A stretch of 64,000 nucleotides of DNA from Clostridiales bacterium GWF2_38_85 (GTDB taxonomy: Bacteria > Bacillota > Clostridia > Oscillospirales > CAG-382): assembly GCA_001797275.1 (NCBI GenBank), contig MGOY01000032.1, forward strand, positions 124,001 to 188,000. Reading direction: 5' to 3'. Within the stretch, counting starts at the first letter, position 1, and every line of letters starts with the position of its first letter. The notes under the pieces were generated by a model. It saw only the letters and a list, made by a program, of their open reading frames with translations, did no database searches and was not told the origin of the DNA. This document shows, one piece after another, positions 18,018 to 26,802 of this stretch. The position numbers and the translations under genes were made by a program.

Positions 18018-19268
18018 TCATATTAATTCTATTGAAATTTGTGTTGCTTTATTTAATTTTTCGCAAATTTCATCGTTCAGCTTGATTATCTGCATTTCGC
18101 TGGGTGTCAAATAGGCTTCTCTCTTTTTGTAAACCGCTTCACCATCAGCGAAAACAGCAACAAACCTTCGGTCGCAGGGAGTTGTTACCCTGAAAAACAA
18201 CGGTGTTTCCGGTGTCAGCTTTTCAAACTTCTGCGGCACACAATATCTGACTCCGTTTTGTGCAATTATATTTTTATATTCATTCTTAGTAATTCCGTTT
18301 TTAAGGTATTGGGTAGCTTTTTTACCTGCTCTTGCAGCTTCGTCCGAAACATAGTCGACCAGATCATGAACATGAAGTACATTTCCACATGCAAATATGC
18401 CTTCAACGCTTGTTTCGAGGTTTTCGTTTATAACAGCTCCGCTTGTTCGCTGGTCAATCTCAACCTCAGCATCGGTTGTAAGTTCATTTTCGGGGATAAG
18501 TCCAACCGATAGCAGTAATGTGTCGCATTCAATAAACTGTTCGCTGCCCGGGATCGGCGTCAGCTTTTCATCAACACTTGCGATTGTTATGCCTTCAAGC
18601 CTTTCTTTGCCGGTGATGCCGACAATGGTGTGCGACAGCATAAGCGGTATGTCGAAATCTTCAAGGCACTGTGCAATGTTTCTGCCCAGCCCGTTGGAAT
18701 AGGGAAGCAGCTCAAGCACTGTCTTAACCTCTGCGCCTTCAAGCGTCAGTCTGCGTGCCATAATAAGACCGATATCACCCGAACCGAGAATAACAATCTT
18801 CTTCCCGATTGTTTTTCCCATTATATTAATATAATATTGTGCGGTGCCTGCTGTAAATATACCTGCAGGCCTTGAACCGGCGATATTGATAGCACCTCTT
18901 GTGCGTTCACGGCAGCCCATTGCAAGTATGACCGCTTCCGTCTTGATATTCATCAGTCCCTTGTCACGCGAAACCGCAACTATTGTCTTGTCCTTTTTTA
19001 TCGACAAAACCATTGTATTAAGTGAGTATTCAATTTTGAGTGCTTCAATCCTGTCCGTATATCTTGTCGCATATTCGGGACCTGTCAGCTCCTCATTAAA
19101 TGTATGTAACCCGAAGCCTGCATGAATGCACTGATTCAATATGCCGCCGAGAAATTCACCGCGTTCCAGAATTAATATGTCGTCTATTCCGTTTTCTTTT
19201 GCTGATATCGCTGCAGCCATTCCTGCAGGGCCGCCGCCGATAACGACCAATTGTTTATGTAAATTCAT
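18018..19268 (-). CDS. FAD/NAD-dependent oxidoreductase (second subunit of G3P dehydrogenase-like set)
   Basis: Two-dinucleotide-binding flavoprotein: N-terminal FAD motif VVIGGGPAGMAAAISA, NAD motif IVILGSGDIGLIMARRL near residue 155, and a C-terminal FAD segment VEGIFACGNVLHVHDL. No CxxxxC redox-active disulfide is obvious at the usual place. It probably passes electrons from the GlpA-like subunit to an acceptor (inference from conserved neighbours). ATG 19268 (AAGGAG 10 bases upstream) is chosen over 19301. Confidence 0.85.
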   Translation of the reverse strand: MNLHKQLVVIGGGPAGMAAAISAKENGIDDILILERGEFLGGILNQCIHAGFGLHTFNEELTGPEYATRYTDRIEALKIEYSLNTMVLSIKKDKTIVAVSRDKGLMNIKTEAVILAMGCRERTRGAINIAGSRPAGIFTAGTAQYYINIMGKTIGKKIVILGSGDIGLIMARRLTLEGAEVKTVLELLPYSNGLGRNIAQCLEDFDIPLMLSHTIVGITGKERLEGITIASVDEKLTPIPGSEQFIECDTLLLSVGLIPENELTTDAEVEIDQRTSGAVINENLETSVEGIFACGNVLHVHDLVDYVSDEAARAGKKATQYLKNGITKNEYKNIIAQNGVRYCVPQKFEKLTPETPLFFRVTTPCDRRFVAVFADGEAVYKKREAYLTPSEMQIIKLNDEICEKLNKATQISIELI

Positions 19269-19310
19269 TAACCAATAACTCCTTGAATTTTTTAAAAACA
19301 TAAGTCCGAA

Positions 19311-19368
19311 GTTTCATGTGTTTTCGCTTACGAAATTTCGGCACGCTGTATGCCGAAAAACATGAAAC
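19311..19368. repeat. Compound inverted repeat between the two oxidoreductase genes
   Basis: Outer arms GTTTCATG / CATGAAAC (19311-19318, 19361-19368) enclose two small hairpins, TTTCG-CTTA-CGAAA and TTTCGGCA-CGCTGTA-TGCCGAAA. Self-complementary on either strand; sits in a short gap inside a likely operon. Confidence 0.7.
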
Positions 19369-19371
19369 TCG

Positions 19372-19406
19372 TATTCTTAAAAATTATAAAATAATTTTTA
19401 AGAATA
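19372..19406. repeat. AT-rich palindrome across the end of the GlpA-like gene
   Basis: TATTCTTAAAAATTAT - AAA - ATAATTTTTAAGAATA, perfect 16-bp arms; one arm includes the last codons and stop of the gene at 19398. No T-tract follows on the minus strand, so a terminator role is doubtful; it may instead protect a 3' end. Confidence 0.7.
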
Positions 19407-20804
19407 TAATATTTGAGAATTTCCGCCAAACTTGGTTACTTCTTCAATTGGTATCTTCAATTCTCTCGCAAGTATTTCTGTAATCTTCGGCAAACAGAAA
19501 CCGCCCTGACATCTGCCCATTCCGGCTCTTGTCCTGAACTTAACTCCATCGATTGACCTTGCACCAAGCGGTCTGTGTATGGCAGTAACTATCTCAGCTT
19601 CGGAGATTGTTTCGCATCTGCATATTATGTGAGCGTAAAGCGAATTTTGTTTTATCAGCTCTTCGGCTTCATCCGGTGTCGCATCCGCAATTCGCGGAAA
19701 TTGCTTTCTTAGCATAGTCGCATCAGGATTTTCAATCATCATAACTCCCGCTTGCTTTAACAGCTCTGTTGCATATTCGGCAATCGCAGGTGAGGAAGCA
19801 AGTCCGGGTGATTCTATGCCCGCAACCTGAAGAAAGCAGGGATTTTTATCCGAGAACCCAATAATAAAATCGTCTGTATCGGGTATCGCTCTGACACCTG
19901 CAAACTCATTTATAACACCGCGCTTTGTCAGCACAGGTAATATTCTTCTTGCGTTGTTAAAAACAAAATCCTGGCCTTTGACAGTGGTCGAGCGTTCGGC
20001 TTCATCCTCAACCTTTTCTGAGTTAGGACCGACAAGCATATTTCCCGAAACCGAAGGAGCAACAAGAACACCTTTACCGAGCTTTGTCGGAACAGTGAAC
20101 AATACACTGCTGACACAAAGGCTCTTCTTGTCATAAATAAGATATTCGCCGCGTCTCGGTGTTATTTTAAAGGAAGTATCACCAATCAAGGTCGATATTT
20201 TACCCGAATTGACTCCTGCTGCGTTTACAACATACTTTGCTTTAATTTCGTTATTTATAATAAATTCGTTATTTTCAAATTTAATGTCTGTCACTTCAAA
20301 ATTGAGCCTGAACTCAACTCCGTTCGCAGCTGCATTTTCAGCTGCAGCAATAGTCAGACCATAGGGGCATACAATCGCACTATCCGCATACAACGCACCG
20401 ACAATCTCGGGATTAACCTTCGGTTCAAGCTTCAGTATTTCGTCTTTTCCGATGATCCTGACAGCTTTGACATTATTCGCCTCGGCTCTTGCCTTAAGCT
20501 CACGCACTGTTTTCATCTGCTCATCATCGTAAGCAAGCACTATCGACGGCAGCTCCCTGTACTCAACCCCAAGCTCTCTGACTACCGTTTTCATCAGCTC
20601 GGCACCTCTGACATTGAGCTTTGCCTTGAGTGTACCCGGTACAGGATCATATCCTGCATGAATAATCGCGGAGTTTGCTCTGCTTGCACCGCCGGCAACA
20701 TCGTATGAGCTTTCAAGCACGCAGACCCTGAGCTTGTACCTTGACAGGCTGCGTGCCAGCATACAGCCGCTGACGCCGGCACCGATTATTGCAATATCAA
20801 ACAT
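19398..20804 (-). CDS. GlpA/LhgO-like FAD-dependent oxidoreductase with BFD domain
   Basis: DAO-fold flavoprotein of the glycerol-3-phosphate dehydrogenase / L-2-hydroxyglutarate oxidase group. FAD motif IAIIGAGVSGCMLARSLS at the N-terminus, DAO core to about residue 365, then a BFD-like [2Fe-2S] domain with cysteines in ICRCET and GMGRCQGGFC. 468 aa fits the short two-domain form. First gene of the redox set with 18018 and 17642; the order FAD subunit - FAD/NAD subunit - DUF1667 is recurrent in Firmicutes. Substrate (G3P or another 2-hydroxyacid-type donor) is not proven. Confidence 0.87.
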   Translation of the reverse strand: MFDIAIIGAGVSGCMLARSLSRYKLRVCVLESSYDVAGGASRANSAIIHAGYDPVPGTLKAKLNVRGAELMKTVVRELGVEYRELPSIVLAYDDEQMKTVRELKARAEANNVKAVRIIGKDEILKLEPKVNPEIVGALYADSAIVCPYGLTIAAAENAAANGVEFRLNFEVTDIKFENNEFIINNEIKAKYVVNAAGVNSGKISTLIGDTSFKITPRRGEYLIYDKKSLCVSSVLFTVPTKLGKGVLVAPSVSGNMLVGPNSEKVEDEAERSTTVKGQDFVFNNARRILPVLTKRGVINEFAGVRAIPDTDDFIIGFSDKNPCFLQVAGIESPGLASSPAIAEYATELLKQAGVMMIENPDATMLRKQFPRIADATPDEAEELIKQNSLYAHIICRCETISEAEIVTAIHRPLGARSIDGVKFRTRAGMGRCQGGFCLPKITEILARELKIPIEEVTKFGGNSQILYS

Positions 20805-20823
20805 TTATATTAAACCGTCCTTT

Positions 20824-20922
20824 TATAATATCAAACCAGCAAATGAATTGTGATTTTATTAATTTGAAAAAGCCAAAAAGTATAGGCTTTTTTCAAATTG
20901 CTTAGGTAATTCTTTATTAGTT
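20824..20922. repeat. Structured intergenic element, copy B
   Basis: Homologue of 12980-13082. The identical core TGTGATTTTATTAAT and the loop end AGTATA are kept. Inner stem AATTTGAAAAAGCC / GGCTTTTTTCAAATT (20861-20874, 20885-20899) is complete apart from one bulge; outer arms (20834-20848, 20908-20922) are less perfect. It lies between two minus-strand genes, so relative to its downstream gene it is inverted compared with copy A. Confidence 0.75.
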
Positions 20923-20940
20923 TTTATAGATCACTTATTT

Positions 20941-22299
20941 TTAATTTCTCAAAGAATGAATCGGTGATGGCAATCTACCGCCTCTGCTTATCATCTTTGC
21001 AGGTGAAAATTTGTTGACACTCATGACAGGCGCAGCACCGAGCAGACCGCCGAACTCAACATAATCACCGACCTCCTTGCCTATCGCAGGGATAAGCCTG
21101 ACTGCGGTTGTCTTGTTGTTGACCATACCGATAGCGGCTTCATCAGCGATTATAGCTGAGATAATTGCATTGTCGGTATCGCCCGGAATAACAATCATAT
21201 CAAGCCCGACCGAGCAAACACAGGTCATCGCTTCAAGCTTCTCAAGTGTCAGCGAGCCGCAATTGACAGCGTCAATCATACCCGAATCCTCTGAAACAGG
21301 GATAAACGAGCCGGACAAGCCGCCGACATGAGACGAAGCCATAACGCCGCCCTTCTTGACAGCATCGTTGAGCATCGCAAGAGCCGCAGTTGTGCCGTGA
21401 GCACCGCAGCTTTCAAGTCCGATTGCTTCAAGTATATGAGCGACAGAGTCGCCGATTTCGGGAGTAGGTGCAAGCGACAGATCAACAATACCGAAGGGAA
21501 CACCTAACTGTTCAGACGCCTCACGGGCGACAAGCTGACCGACACGGGTTATCTTGAACGCGGTTTTCTTTATAACCTCGGCGATCCCCGACATATCCAA
21601 ATTCCCGGCTCTCTCGATTGCATGTCTGACGACTCCCGGCCCCGAAACACCGACATTTATAACAGCCTCACCCTCGCCGACACCGTGGAAGGCGCCTGCC
21701 ATGAACGGGTTGTCCTCAGGTGCGTTTGCAAAAACAACTAACTTCGCACAGCCGATTGAATTGCGGTCAGCGGTAAGCTCCGCTGTTTTCTTGATAATCT
21801 CGCCCATCAGCTTGACAGCGTCCATATTAATACCGGCCTTTGTGGTTGCAAGGTTGACAGAGGAGCAGACTCTCTCAGTTTTTGCAAGCGCTTCGGGTAT
21901 CGCTGAAATCAGTGTTCTGTCAGCATTGGTGAAGTCCTTATGCACCAGTGCAGAAAAACCGCCGATGAAGTTGATACCGATTTTTTTTGCGGCAGCATCA
22001 AGCATTTCAGCAATCCTGATAAAGGTTTCTCTGTCGTGTCTGCCGCCGATAAGTGAAATCGGAGTAACAGCAACACGCTTGTTTATTATCGGAATACCGT
22101 ATTTCTTTTCAATGTTGTTACCCACCTCAACAAGTTTTGCCGCCTTGGTGGTTATCTTCTCATAAATATTTGCACAAAGCCTGCCCGGATCGTCCGAAAC
22201 ACAGTCAAGCAGGGAAATACCCATAGTAATAGTACGGATATCAAGCGCATCCTCGCGTATCATATTTATGGTTTCAAGAATATCATTTGTATTAAACAT
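20941..22299 (-). CDS. UPF0210 / PFL-family protein (DUF711)
   Basis: 452 aa, standard for the family. Contains [18 protein letters not shown] and a [19 protein letters not shown] segment that I recognise from UPF0210 members. Distantly related to pyruvate formate-lyase folds, but I see no glycyl-radical motif and no function is established. Regularly encoded with a small ACT protein (UPF0237), as here 120 bases upstream, so a metabolite-regulated enzyme is plausible. Confidence 0.9.
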   Translation of the reverse strand: MFNTNDILETINMIREDALDIRTITMGISLLDCVSDDPGRLCANIYEKITTKAAKLVEVGNNIEKKYGIPIINKRVAVTPISLIGGRHDRETFIRIAEMLDAAAKKIGINFIGGFSALVHKDFTNADRTLISAIPEALAKTERVCSSVNLATTKAGINMDAVKLMGEIIKKTAELTADRNSIGCAKLVVFANAPEDNPFMAGAFHGVGEGEAVINVGVSGPGVVRHAIERAGNLDMSGIAEVIKKTAFKITRVGQLVAREASEQLGVPFGIVDLSLAPTPEIGDSVAHILEAIGLESCGAHGTTAALAMLNDAVKKGGVMASSHVGGLSGSFIPVSEDSGMIDAVNCGSLTLEKLEAMTCVCSVGLDMIVIPGDTDNAIISAIIADEAAIGMVNNKTTAVRLIPAIGKEVGDYVEFGGLLGAAPVMSVNKFSPAKMISRGGRLPSPIHSLRN

Positions 22300-22367
22300 A
22301 TATAGTCCTTAAATTTTATTTTCAGTAAACTCTTATATTAATTTATTAATTCGAAAAAATTTATATT

Positions 22368-22392
22368 GTAGGGTGGTGGTTTGCTCCCACCG
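22368..22392. repeat. GTAGGG-type palindromic repeat, short form
   Basis: GTAGGGT then GGTGG - TTTGCTC - CCACC. Shares the GTAGGG end and layout with the larger elements at 26803 and 28486; lies between the ACT gene and UPF0210. A TGAAAAA-CTTCG-TTTTTCA hairpin follows at about 22402. Confidence 0.45.
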
Positions 22393-22418
22393 TTCTTGAT
22401 GTTGAAAAACTTCGTTTT

Positions 22419-22688
22419 TCAGATTTTATGCATCGAATTGAATATATCCTCATGCATTGTATGAATTTGCAGGTTGTTCTGCTTTCCAAGTTCGGTCATC
22501 TCATCAACAAACTTTCCGAAATCAATATTGAGGTCATTGATTTCGACAATCATTATCATCGCAAAGTATTCCTTTAAAACGCTTTGTGAAATATCAAGTA
22601 TGTTGACACCGAACTTTGCGCATTCATTGCTTACCTTCGCAATAATCCCGACATTATCCTTACCAGTTACGGTTATAACAGCTTTCAT
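22419..22688 (-). CDS. ACT-domain protein, UPF0237
   Basis: 89-aa single ACT domain starting MKAVITVTGKDNVGIIAKVS, the signature start of UPF0237. Related to the ACT module of glycine-cleavage regulators (GcvR). First gene of a two-gene unit with UPF0210; probably the small-molecule sensing partner (inference). Confidence 0.92.
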   Translation of the reverse strand: MKAVITVTGKDNVGIIAKVSNECAKFGVNILDISQSVLKEYFAMIMIVEINDLNIDFGKFVDEMTELGKQNNLQIHTMHEDIFNSMHKI

Positions 22689-22733
22689 ATATATTATACC
22701 TTTCTTTATATCTGAATTATTTTATAATAAATT

Positions 22734-22762
22734 ATTTTATCATAAAAAATTAACTAATTCAA
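22734..22762 (-). promoter_or_regulatory. Sigma-A type promoter of the UPF0237-UPF0210 unit
   Basis: Minus strand: TTGAAT, 17 bases, TAAAAT, about 45 bases before the ACT gene. Confidence 0.6.
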
Positions 22763-22881
22763 TATAAAATCTTTAAAATCAATAAATTTTAAGAAATAAG
22801 ATACAAAGTTACGGCAATCATTATTTTAATTGCTTGAGATATAGAATATTTATTAACACAGTGAACAATTTTTATTTTTTC

Positions 22882-22910
22882 TTGATTAAATATACGATAT
22901 GTGATAAAAT
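22882..22910 (+). promoter_or_regulatory. Sigma-A type promoter of nnr
   Basis: TTGATT, 17 bases, TAAAAT, ending 37 bases before the nnr ATG; divergent from the promoter at 22734. Confidence 0.65.
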
Positions 22911-22947
22911 AAATAGAATCTCAAATCATTAATATAGAGGCGGTTTT

Positions 22948-24408
22948 ATGTCCAATAAATCCTCATTCGCAATCACCTCTGCAACTATGAAACAGCTCGA
23001 ACAGAACTTTTTTACAATCTATAACCTTACAAACCGGTCGCTGATGAAGACAGCCGGTCTTGCTGTCGCACGTAGAATGCTCGACGAGAACCCGAAGAAG
23101 GTCTGCGTTGTCTGCGGCAGCGGCAACAACGGCGGTGACGGTTATGTCGCAGCAGTGTATCTGTCAGCTGACGGTGTTGATGTCAGCGTTGTCATGTCGG
23201 GCGAACCGAAAACCGAGGATGCGAGATACTTCTTTGAAAAATATAAATCAAAAGGCGGCAAACTTGCCGATGTAACCGAAATCGCCGCGTCAACTGAAGT
23301 TGACGCTGCAACCCATATAATAGACGCTATCTTCGGCTATGGCTTTCATGGTGAACCAAAAGGCTCCCAGATTAAGCTTATAAGAGCAGTCAACCAAAGC
23401 AATGCCTTTGTTTTATCCGTCGATATACCCTCAGGCTGTGAATCGGATACCGCAGAATTCACCGAAGCGGTCGATGCCGATGTAACCCTTGCGCTTGGCT
23501 ACCTCAAGGCTGCAAATGTCAGCTATCCCGCTTACGGTAAGTGTGGGAGGGTTGAGCTTGCAGACCTCGGATTTCCGAAAAGAATAGATGAAATCGCTTA
23601 CGATAACAGATTTATAACTCTGCTCAACGACAGCACCGTGCTTCCGCTTTTACCAAAGCGTGAGGACAACAGCCACAAGGGCAGCTTCGGCACCCTTGCG
23701 CTCTATTGCGGCAGTGAAAATATGGTCGGCGCAGCAAAGCTTGCGGCTGTCGCAGCCTTGAAAAGCGGTGTAGGATTGGTTAAGCTGATAAACGACGAAA
23801 AGACACTGAATTATCTCAAGCAATCACTCTCTGAGCCGGTATTTGAATATATAAGCGAAGCTCCGGCAAAGGCAACCGCCTGTGTTGTAGGCTGCGGCTT
23901 CGGTAGGGCAAGGGATGCTCTGCTCGCAAAACTGCTTTCTGCGATAAAAATACCGCTTTGTATTGATGCGGATGGAATAAATTTCGTTGCGGACAATATA
24001 TATATATTAAAAAGTATTTCCGCAGATAATATTGTTACAAAAGTTGTGCTTACTCCCCATCCGACAGAAATGGCAAGGCTGACAGGCAAAACAACCGAAT
24101 ACATCCAGAGTCACCGTCTCGAGGTCGCAGGCCGGTTCGCGCAGGAGCAAAGGGTTGTGCTTGTGCTGAAGGGTGCAAGAACTGTTGTCGCTACCCCTGA
24201 CAGGCTGTACGTCAATACCGGCGGCAGTGCGGCTCTCGCCAAAGGCGGCAGCGGTGATGTGCTTTCCGGTATGATCGGTGCTTACCTTACCCAGGGAATG
24301 TCAGCCGAAAACGCAGCCGTTACCGCAGTGTATCTGCACGGCAAGGCAGGCGACAGACAGTCCGAAATTGTTGGAATGGACAGCGTAATGCCGAGCGAAC
24401 TTTTATAA
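22948..24408 (+). CDS. nnr: Bifunctional NAD(P)H-hydrate epimerase / ADP-dependent dehydratase
   Basis: Repairs hydrated NAD(P)H. N-terminal YjeF epimerase domain (residues 1 to about 215) with GSGNNGGDGYVAA and DAIFGYGFHG; C-terminal ribokinase-like dehydratase domain with SHKGSFGTLALYCG, LTPHPTEMARLTG and AKGGSGDVLSGMIGAYL. 486 aa, normal for the fusion. The coding sequence uses more G and C in third positions than the genes around 46000-57000. Heads a probable operon with the lipoprotein and alr. Confidence 0.96.
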   Translation: MSNKSSFAITSATMKQLEQNFFTIYNLTNRSLMKTAGLAVARRMLDENPKKVCVVCGSGNNGGDGYVAAVYLSADGVDVSVVMSGEPKTEDARYFFEKYKSKGGKLADVTEIAASTEVDAATHIIDAIFGYGFHGEPKGSQIKLIRAVNQSNAFVLSVDIPSGCESDTAEFTEAVDADVTLALGYLKAANVSYPAYGKCGRVELADLGFPKRIDEIAYDNRFITLLNDSTVLPLLPKREDNSHKGSFGTLALYCGSENMVGAAKLAAVAALKSGVGLVKLINDEKTLNYLKQSLSEPVFEYISEAPAKATACVVGCGFGRARDALLAKLLSAIKIPLCIDADGINFVADNIYILKSISADNIVTKVVLTPHPTEMARLTGKTTEYIQSHRLEVAGRFAQEQRVVLVLKGARTVVATPDRLYVNTGGSAALAKGGSGDVLSGMIGAYLTQGMSAENAAVTAVYLHGKAGDRQSEIVGMDSVMPSELL

Positions 24409-24462
24409 TTTATTTTGCGGATTCATACAAAATTATTTCAATTTGAACAAAGGAGATAATGT

Positions 24463-25020
24463 TTGATAATGAAAAAAACCGCAATAATACTCATATTCAT
24501 GATATTGTTAACCTGTCTTTGCTCCTGCGGCGGAATCGATAAGCAGTCGCTGGAGGATATAGCGGCACAGCTTGAACCGCCGCTCAGGATAACCGCAACA
24601 GTAAAAAGCGATTCTGTGACTGCGAAGATGACGATGGAGCTGTACAGCTTGGAAAACGATGTTACCATGCGTACCACCTTCACTGAACCCGAAATGTTTA
24701 AAAACCTTGTTGTCGAACGCAAGAAGGACGGAAAATTGATTGCCGACTACAACGGAATCGAAACCGAGCTGGATCAGAATGCGTTGAAGTTCATCGCTGT
24801 AACCCATGACATCATGCAGGAAGTCCGCAACAGCCTCACCGAGTACGGTGAACCGGCAGCTTCTGAGGATGAACGCTATGGAAAGGCTGTCATCGAGGTT
24901 AACGACGGTACAATAACGGTTTACTATGATATCGAGACAAATAAACTGCTAAGAGTTGATTCAGACCTGTTTGATACAAATTTAAAAATAGATGTACTCA
25001 ATATTGAAAAAATAGAATAA
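24463..25020 (+). CDS. Small lipoprotein in the YdcC position
   Basis: 185 aa with signal peptide and lipobox LTCLCSC, then a beta-rich region without known catalytic residues. TTG 24463 lies 7 bases from GGAG; ATG 24469 is the alternative. It stands between nnr and alr where Bacillus has ydcC, a LolA-like lipoprotein, but it is about half that length. A lipid or envelope-associated role is inferred only from position. Confidence 0.75.
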   Translation: MIMKKTAIILIFMILLTCLCSCGGIDKQSLEDIAAQLEPPLRITATVKSDSVTAKMTMELYSLENDVTMRTTFTEPEMFKNLVVERKKDGKLIADYNGIETELDQNALKFIAVTHDIMQEVRNSLTEYGEPAASEDERYGKAVIEVNDGTITVYYDIETNKLLRVDSDLFDTNLKIDVLNIEKIE

Positions 25021-25023
25021 GAA

Positions 25024-26145
25024 ATGGAAGTGTTGACGGTGCCCGAAAGAACCGTTGCAAAAATCAAGAAAGAAAATCTGATACATAATCTTAATATTCT
25101 AAAGTCTAAGCTTGCACAAAATTGCAGGCTTATGGCTGTTGTCAAGGCTGATGCATACGGTCACGGAGCTGTCGAATGTGCAAAAACGCTTGCTGAGAAC
25201 GGAGTTAAACACTTTGCTGTCGCAACCTTTAACGAAGCGGTTGAGTTGCGTATAGGTGGAATTAAAGGTGATATTCTTATATTTTGCGAGCCTCAGCCAG
25301 ATGAAACAGCCATCGCAAGCAGTTTAAACATCATAAGCACTGTGTTTTCGTCAGAAAAAGCGGAACAGCTGAATGAGTTTACAAAAGGCTCAATCAGAGT
25401 TCATATCAAAATTGACACAGGTATGTCGCGTGCGGGTATCTACTGCCATACACGTGATGATGTCGAAGCCGCAGCTGCTGAGGTAGCAAGGATTCATCAA
25501 TGTAAAAAGCTCAGTATTGAAGGTATATATACACACTTTTCGAGCGCGGACGACATAACCTCCGATGTAACCGACAGCCAGTTTACAGCTTTCAACGCAC
25601 TTCTTGGCAAGCTGAAACAGATGAGCATCCCTACGGGTATTCGCCACATCTGTGCAAGCTCAGGTATCCTCTATTATCCGCAATATCACCTTGATATGGT
25701 GCGTGCCGGCATTGCGTTATATGGTTACAGTCCAAAACCCGGCGACGAGTATTCGCAATTGTTTAAGCCGGTTATGCAGCTTGAAGCTCATATTGTGCAT
25801 ATAACAAAGTTGAAACCATACGATTGTGTATCCTACGGCAGGGCCTATACCTCTGCATGTGATATGAAGGTCGCAACAGTTACGATCGGCTACGGAGACG
25901 GCTATAACAGGAGCTTGTCAAATGTTGATTATATGCTTGTAGGCGGCAAAAAAGCACCTATCTGCGGCAGGGTATGCATGGACATCACCGTCATTGATGT
26001 AACAGACATTGATTGCAAAATCGGCGACACAGCAATAGTCTTCGGCGAAGCTAAACCCGCAGACATCATCGCAAAAAAACTGAACACTATCAGCTACGAA
26101 GTCCTCTGCAACATAGGGAAACGATTTAAACGAACATATCAATGA
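25024..26145 (+). CDS. alr: Alanine racemase
   Basis: PLP enzyme making D-alanine for peptidoglycan. VVKADAYGHGAVE holds the PLP lysine, and CVSYGRAYTS and CGRVCMDITVIDV are conserved C-terminal-domain motifs including the catalytic tyrosine. 373 aa, normal. Begins 3 bases after the upstream stop. The exact start among ATG 25024, GTG 25030, TTG 25033 and GTG 25039 is uncertain; the conserved part begins at about residue 8. Confidence 0.95.
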   Translation: MEVLTVPERTVAKIKKENLIHNLNILKSKLAQNCRLMAVVKADAYGHGAVECAKTLAENGVKHFAVATFNEAVELRIGGIKGDILIFCEPQPDETAIASSLNIISTVFSSEKAEQLNEFTKGSIRVHIKIDTGMSRAGIYCHTRDDVEAAAAEVARIHQCKKLSIEGIYTHFSSADDITSDVTDSQFTAFNALLGKLKQMSIPTGIRHICASSGILYYPQYHLDMVRAGIALYGYSPKPGDEYSQLFKPVMQLEAHIVHITKLKPYDCVSYGRAYTSACDMKVATVTIGYGDGYNRSLSNVDYMLVGGKKAPICGRVCMDITVIDVTDIDCKIGDTAIVFGEAKPADIIAKKLNTISYEVLCNIGKRFKRTYQ

Positions 26146-26243
26146 GCATGTGACGTGTTTCCTGTCCCTCCGTTGAATCATATCAAGTATCATGAAAAAT
26201 TTTTAGGAGTAAATTTTGTTCATGGTGTTCTTATTTAATTAAA

Positions 26244-26273
26244 TTGTCAAACTTTCGTGAACCGGAATAAAAT
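26244..26273 (+). promoter_or_regulatory. Candidate promoter of ndoA
   Basis: TTGTCA, 18 bases, TAAAAT, in the 238-base gap between alr and ndoA; implies transcription separate from alr. Confidence 0.5.
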
Positions 26274-26279
26274 ATATAA

Positions 26280-26332
26280 CAAAGGCAAAAATATAATTGT
26301 AACCTTTGAAAATCTGAAAATGAATTTTCAGA
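26280..26332. promoter_or_regulatory. Inverted repeats in the ndoA leader
   Basis: CAAAGG (26280) / CCTTTG (26303) and a perfect TCTGAAAAT-GA-ATTTTCAGA (26313-26332). Both are downstream of the candidate promoter and 50 bases or more before the ATG; possible operator or leader hairpin. Confidence 0.45.
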
Positions 26333-26383
26333 CAATAAAATATATTTTTCGGATAGGGACACAAACACGAAAGGAAGATAAGG

Positions 26384-26776
26384 ATGTTAATAAGACGCGG
26401 AGATATCTATTATGCCGATTTGAGCCCAGTTGTCGGCTCCGAGCAGGGCGGTGTCAGGCCTGTGCTGATTGTGCAGAACGATGTCGGTAATAAATACAGC
26501 CCGACCGTAATCGCTGCTGCGATAACCAGCCAGACAGGAAAGTCCAGGCTCCCGACACATATTGAGGTTTACGCCGAAAACTACGGTCTGGCGAAGGACT
26601 CAGTCATATTGCTTGAACAAATACGTACAATAGATAAACATCGTCTGAAAGAGAGAATGGGACATCTTGATGACAGCGTCATGCAGCAGGTCAACGAAGC
26701 TATAACCGTCAGTTTCGGACTGTCCGACACCGAACCCGCAACTACCGGCTATGGTCCACAAACAGTGTTAGGATAA
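26384..26776 (+). CDS. ndoA: MazF/NdoA-family endoribonuclease toxin
   Basis: MazF/PemK fold mRNA interferase: [20 protein letters not shown] at the N-terminus, catalytic Arg in [12 protein letters not shown] and Thr in AAITSQ. 130 aa against 116 for Bacillus EndoA, with a short extra C-terminus. Gene order nnr - lipoprotein - alr - ndoA mirrors Bacillus, but no antitoxin ORF (ndoAI, ribbon-helix-helix) exists in the gap before it. GAAAGGAAG precedes the ATG. Confidence 0.93.
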   Translation: MLIRRGDIYYADLSPVVGSEQGGVRPVLIVQNDVGNKYSPTVIAAAITSQTGKSRLPTHIEVYAENYGLAKDSVILLEQIRTIDKHRLKERMGHLDDSVMQQVNEAITVSFGLSDTEPATTGYGPQTVLG

Positions 26777-26802
26777 AAATAGAGATAAAACTAATGTAAA
26801 AT

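Noticed and set aside
21554-22165. 203-aa plus-strand ORF
   Set aside because: Lies wholly inside the UPF0210 gene on the opposite strand; composition is that of a reverse-complement shadow.
26257-26490. Track ORF upstream of ndoA as an antitoxin
   Set aside because: It runs into the ndoA reading region in another frame, has no ribosome site and no ribbon-helix-helix pattern; the last third is a shadow of ndoA.
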